Shown here one piece after another: positions 44,100 to 49,102 of a stretch of DNA of 49,102 bases. The stretch's first letter is position 1. Every line of letters begins with the position of its first letter. A program made the position numbers and the translations under genes. The notes under the pieces were generated by a model. The model was not told the origin of the DNA. It did no database searches and was given only the letters and a program-made list of their open reading frames with translations. The stretch is from Thiomonas sp. (lineage in GTDB: Bacteria > Pseudomonadota > Gammaproteobacteria > Burkholderiales > Burkholderiaceae_C), in the NCBI GenBank assembly GCA_027311065.1, contig DAICZP010000078.1:1-49102 (forward strand). Direction: 5' to 3'.

Positions 44100-44297
44100 T
44101 CAGGCGAACGGCATCATCTGGGCTATGTGACCCATATTGGTGGCATGCACCTCGGTCGAGCCGCGCAGATGGCGCTTGTTCTTCGTGGTCTTCTTGGTGA
44201 GGATGTGACGTTTGAACGCCTGGCCGCGTTTGACCGTGCCGCCTGGGCGGACGCGGAAGCGCTTCGCGGCGCTTTTCTTGGTTTTCATCTTGGGCAT
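44100..44297 (-). CDS. rpmI: 50S ribosomal protein L35
   Basis: 65 aa. '[20 protein letters not shown]' start and '[20 protein letters not shown]' are diagnostic of L35. The ATG at 44297 has a GGAG-type Shine-Dalgarno. The open frame upstream runs into the infC-rpmI spacer and is not coding. That 178-bp spacer is the region where L20 represses translation in E. coli; I see no gene in it. Confidence 0.99.
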   Translation of the reverse strand: MPKMKTKKSAAKRFRVRPGGTVKRGQAFKRHILTKKTTKNKRHLRGSTEVHATNMGHIAQMMPFA

Positions 44298-44475
44298 GTT
44301 TTGCTCCGTGATACGTTGATATGCTCGCAGGCGCCCGCGCGGACATGCATCCAGGCGGAACTTGGGCCTGCGCCCACTTGTTTGCGGCGACGTCTTCTGA
44401 CGCCACCGTTGTCCGTGGCCCCGCACTGCGGCATGACCACCGGATTGCTGGGGCCGTTCTCGCGAACGACCCCTG

Positions 44476-45021
44476 TCATTTCTTTCGCTTCGGTGCGATC
44501 ACCATAATCATCTGACGGCCCTCGAGCTTCGGCATCTGCTCAACCTGACCATGAGCATCGAGATCATCGCGAACACGTTCCAGCAAGCGCATGCCGATGT
44601 CCTGGTGGGTAATTTCCCGTCCTCGGAATCGCAGTGAAACCTTGGCCTTGTCACCCTCGTCGAGGAAACGCTTGAGGTTGCGCAGCTTGATCTGGTAGTC
44701 GCCTTCGTCCGTACCTGGACGGAACTTGATTTCCTTGATCTGGATCTGCTTCTGCTTGAGCTTGGCCTCGTGCGTACGCTTTTGTTCCTGGTACTTGAAC
44801 TTGCCGTAATCCATCAAGCGGCATACCGGCGGTGTCGCGGTCGGCGAAATCTCGACCAGATCGACGCCACGTTCCTCGGCCATGCGCAGCGCCTCCATGA
44901 CGGAGACGATACCCAGCTGCTCGTTGTCTTCGTCAGTCAGGCGAACTTCAGGAACACTGATTTCGCGATTGAGGCGATGAGCCCTTTTCTCCGGGGCGTT
45001 GCGGCTCTGTACAGTAGCGAT
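44476..45021 (-). CDS. infC: translation initiation factor IF-3 (AUC start)
   Basis: 181 aa when read from ATC at 45021. A TGA stop lies two codons upstream and the first in-frame ATG is at codon 42, inside the conserved N-domain, so the true start must be a rare codon. '[20 protein letters not shown]' precedes that ATG and is the conserved IF-3 N-terminus. AAAGG stands 7 nt before the ATC. Rare AUU/AUC-type starts on infC are established and allow IF-3 to repress its own synthesis. C-domain '[20 protein letters not shown]' is normal. Confidence 0.95.
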   Translation of the reverse strand: MATVQSRNAPEKRAHRLNREISVPEVRLTDEDNEQLGIVSVMEALRMAEERGVDLVEISPTATPPVCRLMDYGKFKYQEQKRTHEAKLKQKQIQIKEIKFRPGTDEGDYQIKLRNLKRFLDEGDKAKVSLRFRGREITHQDIGMRLLERVRDDLDAHGQVEQMPKLEGRQMIMVIAPKRKK

Positions 45022-45082
45022 GGTTCAACCTTTCAATTCAGTTCGGGAATGCGCGATTGCCTGGCGGCTGGCCAGAAAGGCG

Positions 45083-46990
45083 TCAGCGCCGCTCGGCGGC
45101 TTCAAGCACCACCATGCGGGCAAACTCCTCGAGGGGAATCGCACCGAGATCCTTGTTGCCACGGGCGCGCACAGCGACGCTGCGTGCCACCCTCTCCTTG
45201 TCGCCCACGACGAGCAGATAAGGAACTTTCTGCAACGAGTGCTCCCGGATTTTATAGGTGATCTTCTCGTTGCGCAAATCGCAGTCAACTCTAAGGCCTT
45301 GTTTTTTCAGATCTTGTGTCACTTCCGCAGCATAGTCGGCGGAATCTCCCGTGATGTTGAGCACAACGGCCTGCACCGGGGCGAGCCACAACGGCATTGC
45401 TCCCGCGTGGTGTTCGATGAGCACGCCGATGAAGCGCTCCATCGAACCGACGATCGCGCGGTGGAGCATGACGGGGCGGCGGCGCGTCGAGTGCTCGTCG
45501 ATGTAGGAGGCATCGAGCCGATCGGGCATCATGAAGTCCACCTGCATGGTCCCCACCTGCCAGGCACGGCCGATGGAGTCCTTCATGTGGTACTCGATTT
45601 TCGGGCCGTAGAACGCACCCTCACCCGGCAGTTCGGTCCACGCAACGCCGCATGCCGCCAGCGCCGCACGCAGCGCGGCCTCGGCCTTGTCCCAAACCGC
45701 GTCTTCACCAATCCGCTTGTCAGGGCGCAGGGCGATCTTGAGTTCGACGTTGTCGAATCCGAAATCGGCATAGACCTGCATGGCCTGACGATGGAACGCA
45801 GTGACTTCCGACTCGATCTGATTCTCCGTGCAGAACACATGCCCGTCGTCCTGCGTGAACCCTCGTACCCGGAGCAGGCCGTGGAGGCCACCCGAGGGCT
45901 CATTGCGGTGGCAGGCGCCAAACTCCCCATAACGCATGGGCAGGTCACGGTAGCTGCGCAAACCAGCGTTGAAAATCTGGACATGCCCCGGACAATTCAT
46001 CGGCTTGATTGCGTATTCACGCTTTTCCGACTCGGTGAAAAACATGTTCTCTTGATAATTGTCCCAGTGACCAGAACGCTTCCACAGCGCCACGTCCAAT
46101 ACCTGCGGTGCACGCACCTCCTGGTAGCCGCTGTCTCGATACACGCCGCGCATGTACTGCTCCACCGCCTGCCAGATCGCCCAACCCTTCGGATGCCAGA
46201 ACGCCAGTCCCGGCGCCTCCTCCTGGAAGTGAAACAGGTCGAGTTCTCTGCCGAGGCGCCGATGATCACGTTTTTCAGCTTCCTCGAGGCGCTGCAGGTA
46301 GGCTGCCTGATCTTCCTTGCGAGCCCACGCCGTGCCGTAGATGCGCTGAAGCTGCGCGTTGCGCTGATCGCCACGCCAATAGGCGCCGGCGACCTTCATC
46401 AACTTGAACACCTTGAGCCGACCCGTCGAGGGTACGTGTGGTCCGCGGCACAGGTCGGTGAACGTACCCTCCGTGTACAGGGATACATCCTCTCCGGCGG
46501 GAATATCCTCGATGATTTCGGCCTTGTAGAGCTCCCCCTGTCCTTTGAAGTATGCAACCGCCTCGTCGCGCGGCAGCACGCGTCGCACCACAGGCTCGTT
46601 GCGCGCGGCGATGGCGGTCATGCGGGCTTCGATGGCGACGAGATCCTCGGGGCTGAACGGCCGCTTGTACGCGAAGTCGTAGTAAAAGCCGTTTTCAATC
46701 ACCGGACCGATGGTGACCTGCGCGTCGGGATGAAGTTCCTTGACCGCATAGGCCAGCAGATGTGCGGTGGAATGCCGCAGGATCTCGAGACCTTCAGCGT
46801 CCTTGTCGGTGACGATGGACACCGCCGCATCGGCATCGATGCGGTGGCTGAGGTCGACGAGCCGGCCGTTGACTCGCCCGGCCAGCGCGGCCTTGGCTAA
46901 TCCTGCGCCAATCGACGCGGCAATGTCAGAGACCGTGACAGGCCCGTCGAACTCTCGGCGAGACCCGTCGGGGAGCGTGATATACGGCAT
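45083..46990 (-). CDS. thrS: threonyl-tRNA synthetase
   Basis: 635 aa. Domains: TGS (1-62), editing domain with '[19 protein letters not shown]' (His residues of the active site), class II catalytic core ('[10 protein letters not shown]', '[26 protein letters not shown]' in part, '[23 protein letters not shown]') and anticodon-binding domain at the C-terminus. It charges tRNA-Thr and edits Ser-tRNA-Thr. The ATG at 46990 follows AGGT. First gene of the infC/pheST block. Confidence 0.99.
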   Translation of the reverse strand: MPYITLPDGSRREFDGPVTVSDIAASIGAGLAKAALAGRVNGRLVDLSHRIDADAAVSIVTDKDAEGLEILRHSTAHLLAYAVKELHPDAQVTIGPVIENGFYYDFAYKRPFSPEDLVAIEARMTAIAARNEPVVRRVLPRDEAVAYFKGQGELYKAEIIEDIPAGEDVSLYTEGTFTDLCRGPHVPSTGRLKVFKLMKVAGAYWRGDQRNAQLQRIYGTAWARKEDQAAYLQRLEEAEKRDHRRLGRELDLFHFQEEAPGLAFWHPKGWAIWQAVEQYMRGVYRDSGYQEVRAPQVLDVALWKRSGHWDNYQENMFFTESEKREYAIKPMNCPGHVQIFNAGLRSYRDLPMRYGEFGACHRNEPSGGLHGLLRVRGFTQDDGHVFCTENQIESEVTAFHRQAMQVYADFGFDNVELKIALRPDKRIGEDAVWDKAEAALRAALAACGVAWTELPGEGAFYGPKIEYHMKDSIGRAWQVGTMQVDFMMPDRLDASYIDEHSTRRRPVMLHRAIVGSMERFIGVLIEHHAGAMPLWLAPVQAVVLNITGDSADYAAEVTQDLKKQGLRVDCDLRNEKITYKIREHSLQKVPYLLVVGDKERVARSVAVRARGNKDLGAIPLEEFARMVVLEAAERR

Positions 46991-47002
46991 AAGATCACCT
47001 GG

Positions 47003-47109
47003 AAAATAAAAAAGTGCGGTCAAGCCGCACTTTCATTCACTTCCAGCAAATGGAAGCGGCGCGCACCGTCTCGCGCGCGCCTGATTTGAACGTTCAAGCG
47101 CGGACTATA
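47003..47109 (-). promoter_or_regulatory. thrS leader: promoter, stem-loops and terminator-like attenuator
   Basis: Reading the minus strand, an extended -10 TGC-TATAGT (hexamer 47109-47104) is followed by the palindrome TTGAACGTTCAA (47097-47086), stem-loops at 47081-47058 (GGCGCGC arms) and 47056-47040 (CTTCCA arms), then a 9-bp stem (47033-47011) with a TTTTTTATTTT tract. The last is a textbook terminator lying 13 nt before the thrS ATG with no gene before it, so it must act on thrS. A 13-codon ORF (ATG at 47035) overlaps it. Confidence 0.6.
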
Positions 47110-47168
47110 GCACGCAAACGCCACCATCCGGACCGCGTTCGGCGACAGGCGTTCCCCGACATCCGCGG

Positions 47169-47224
47169 CTGTCACGGACGTGTGATTTCGGTTTAACGCG
47201 ATCGTCATATTGAACCCCTACGCT
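47169..47224 (+). promoter_or_regulatory. candidate PhoB-dependent promoter of the phosphoesterase gene
   Basis: CTGTCAC, GTGTGAT, GTTTAAC and TCGTCAT start at 47169, 47180, 47191 and 47202, exactly 11 bp apart, as Pho-box half sites (consensus CTGTCAT) do. Ten bases after the last unit stands TACGCT (47219-47224) as a possible -10. There is no good -35, which fits activator dependence. Degenerate matches; not proven. Confidence 0.4.
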
Positions 47225-47310
47225 GCCGCTCGGCGCCCTCAACAGGTGTCGTGGCGTGGCCGCGATCTGGCCCGCCCTTGCCCATCGCTTTCATACAACA
47301 AGGATTTTCC

Positions 47311-48999
47311 ATGATGCGTCAAACCATGCTGGCCGCCGCGCTGGCCGGCGCTGCGTTCGGCCTGAGCGCGTGCGGCGGGTCGAACACCCCGCTTTCGGTC
47401 CAGAACGCGCTCGTAACGGCAACACCGATCAAGCACGTGGTCGTCATTTACGGCGAGAACGTTTCGTTCGATCATTACTTCGGCACTTATCCCAACGCGA
47501 CGAACCCGGCCGGAGAGCCCGCGTTCAACGCCGCCGCGGGTACGCCAGCCGTCAATGGATTGACGAGCGCACTGCTGACGTCGAACCCGAACTTCACCAA
47601 CCCCGGCAATGCCACGGATGCCGCGAACCCCTTCCGCCTCGATCGCACCCAGGCGGCAAGTGCGGACCAGAATCACGCCTACACAGCCGAACAACTGGCC
47701 GAGGACAACGGCGCAGCCGATCTGTTCCCGAAATACACCGGCAAGGCAAGTGCGGGTGGGGCCGGAAGTTTTGGCACCAAGGGCCAGGTCATGGGCTATT
47801 ACGACGGCAATACCGTCACGGCGTTGTGGAACTACGCGCAGCATTTCGCGATGAGCGACAACTCGGTGTCGGACACTTACGGGCCGTCGACTCCTGGTGC
47901 GCTCGAAGCTGTCTCGGGCCAGACAAACGGCGTGCAGATCGTTCTCAACGCCAACAACCTGCAGCCATCAACGGTCGCGGCGCCGACGTTCTACATCAAT
48001 GACGGCCAAGGTGGTCTCGGCCTCGTGAATGACGTTGATCCCGCTTATGACGTGTGCTCCAACAAGAGCACCACGGTCATGATGACCGGCACGAACATTG
48101 GCGATCTGCTCAACGCGGCCAATATTACCTGGGGCGGATTCATGGGTGGCTTCGATTTGACCGGCGTCAATCCGAACGGGACGACCGGCTGCGCCCGCAG
48201 CACCTTGAATACGGTGGTCAACTCGACGATCACCGACTACATCCCGCACCACAACTGGTTCAAGTACTACGCGTCCACGTCGAACCCGACCCACGCCCGC
48301 CCCAGCGCAGTTTCCGCGATCGGCTACACCTCGGCTGCGAACGGCGCGACCAAGGATCCGGCGAATCACGAGTATGACGTGAACGACTTCTACACCGCGG
48401 TCAAGGCCGGCAACTACCCCTCGGTCAGCTTCCTCAAGGCACCGGCCTACCAGGACGCCCATCCAGGTTATTCGGATCCGATCAACGAGCAGGCCTTCGT
48501 CACCCAGGTCGTGAACTTCCTGATGCAACAACCCGACTGGAGCACCACAGCCGTGATCGTTGCCTATGACGACTCCGACGGCTGGTATGACCACGTTTAC
48601 AACGCGCCGACCAGCGCGTCATATGACAGCGCTGATCAACTCAACGGCGCCGGCGTATGCGGCAGCGGTACACAGGGCGTTGGTATCAGCGGAAAACCCG
48701 TGAATGGCCGCTGTGGTCCCGGAACTCGTTTGCCTTTCATGGTGATCTCACCGTGGGCCAAGTCCAACTATGTCAGCCATCAGCGGATCTCGCAGGCGTC
48801 CATCGTGCGTTTCATCGAGGACAACTGGCTTGGCGGCAAGCGACTCGGCGGCGGCTCGTTTGATGCCACTGCGGGCGCGCTGAGCGATCTGTTCAACTTC
48901 AATGGGGCGCCCAACGTGACGCCGGTGTTCGTCGATCCTGCACAGGGCACCGTCCTGTCGGCCGCGCCCGCCGGCAGCACGAGTCCGGTCTCGTATTGA
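47311..48999 (+). CDS. AcpA-type acid phosphatase/phospholipase C-family lipoprotein
   Basis: 562 aa. A lipoprotein signal peptide has lipobox LSAC (Cys about residue 25). The phosphoesterase (PF04185) domain starts 'VVVIYGENVSFDHYFGTYPN', with the metal-binding Glu-Asn and catalytic region. Further conserved parts are 'SDNSVSDTYGPSTPG', 'IVAYDDSDGWYDHV' and 'GTRLPFMVISPWAKSNYVSH'. The family includes Francisella AcpA and bacterial phospholipases C; it probably releases phosphate from extracellular phosphoesters. The ATG at 47311 follows AAGGA. It is divergent from thrS and may be under Pho control. Confidence 0.92.
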   Translation: MMRQTMLAAALAGAAFGLSACGGSNTPLSVQNALVTATPIKHVVVIYGENVSFDHYFGTYPNATNPAGEPAFNAAAGTPAVNGLTSALLTSNPNFTNPGNATDAANPFRLDRTQAASADQNHAYTAEQLAEDNGAADLFPKYTGKASAGGAGSFGTKGQVMGYYDGNTVTALWNYAQHFAMSDNSVSDTYGPSTPGALEAVSGQTNGVQIVLNANNLQPSTVAAPTFYINDGQGGLGLVNDVDPAYDVCSNKSTTVMMTGTNIGDLLNAANITWGGFMGGFDLTGVNPNGTTGCARSTLNTVVNSTITDYIPHHNWFKYYASTSNPTHARPSAVSAIGYTSAANGATKDPANHEYDVNDFYTAVKAGNYPSVSFLKAPAYQDAHPGYSDPINEQAFVTQVVNFLMQQPDWSTTAVIVAYDDSDGWYDHVYNAPTSASYDSADQLNGAGVCGSGTQGVGISGKPVNGRCGPGTRLPFMVISPWAKSNYVSHQRISQASIVRFIEDNWLGGKRLGGGSFDATAGALSDLFNFNGAPNVTPVFVDPAQGTVLSAAPAGSTSPVSY

Positions 49000-49038
49000 T
49001 CGCCGGGCGCTGAGGCCCTGCCGTCCCGGCTGTTCCCG

Positions 49039-49065
49039 GAAGGTCCCAGGTTTCCCGGGACCTTC
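49039..49065 (+). terminator. hairpin after the phosphoesterase gene
   Basis: Perfect 9-bp arms GAAGGTCCC and GGGACCTTC with a 9-nt loop, 40 bp after the stop. The following bases (AAGGGC) are not a U-tract, so it may be a weak terminator. The last 100 bases of the window hold nothing else recognisable. Confidence 0.45.
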
Positions 49066-49102
49066 AAGGGCGCAACGAAGGCGCAGCGGGATACCGCAGT
49101 GG

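Noticed and set aside
44999-46900. 633-codon plus-strand open frame
   Set aside because: Antisense of thrS.

Overview
The window is GC-rich gammaproteobacterial DNA. The housekeeping block at the right (thrS-infC-rpmI-rplT-pheS-pheT-ihfA-merR followed by tRNA-Pro(GGG)) is the gene order I know from Xanthomonadales and their relatives. An affiliation near Xanthomonadaceae/Rhodanobacteraceae is an inference from synteny, not proven. About 95% of the window is coding, on both strands.

Layout. (1) 1-6569: a partial esterase, a HI0933/BaiN-type flavoprotein, a fused indolepyruvate ferredoxin oxidoreductase and its divergent Lrp/AsnC regulator. (2) 6553-32520: a complete type III secretion system (T3SS). 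It has two divergent operons fired from an AT-rich 180-bp promoter region at about 26.1 kb. The leftward operon carries a tip/filament candidate, translocator chaperone, the two translocators, TPR chaperones, then sctI-J-K-L-N-O-P-Q-R-S-T-U, a BscW-position gene and secretin sctC, mostly joined by 1-8 bp stop/start overlaps. The rightward operon carries gatekeeper sctW, a SycN-like chaperone, sctX, sctY, export gate sctV, sctD, a small gene and needle sctF. Next to sctC sits a partner-switching module: SpoIIE/PP2C phosphatase, HATPase anti-sigma kinase and STAS antagonist. The arrangement matches the Bordetella bsc/btr system. An effector-type chaperone lies at the edge, but no effector and no sigma factor are visible. 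(3) 32593-35253: a membrane diguanylate cyclase and a Cho-like GIY-YIG nuclease. (4) 35562-39135: a small island bounded by 50-bp repeats of the 3' end of tRNA-Pro. It carries higBA, an acetyltransferase, an APH-family kinase, a truncated aadA-like fragment and hepT/mntA, with no integrase left. (5) 39087-46990: tRNA-Pro and the translation block, with terminator-like hairpins in the thrS and pheS leaders and a non-ATG start on infC. (6) 47169-48999: an AcpA-type phosphoesterase lipoprotein behind a candidate Pho-box promoter.

How it works together: the membrane phosphatase of the partner switch probably senses a signal, dephosphorylates the STAS protein and frees a sigma factor encoded elsewhere to switch on the secretion operons. 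The rest is metabolism, an accessory island and core translation genes. All assignments come from reading sequence. No database search was run.
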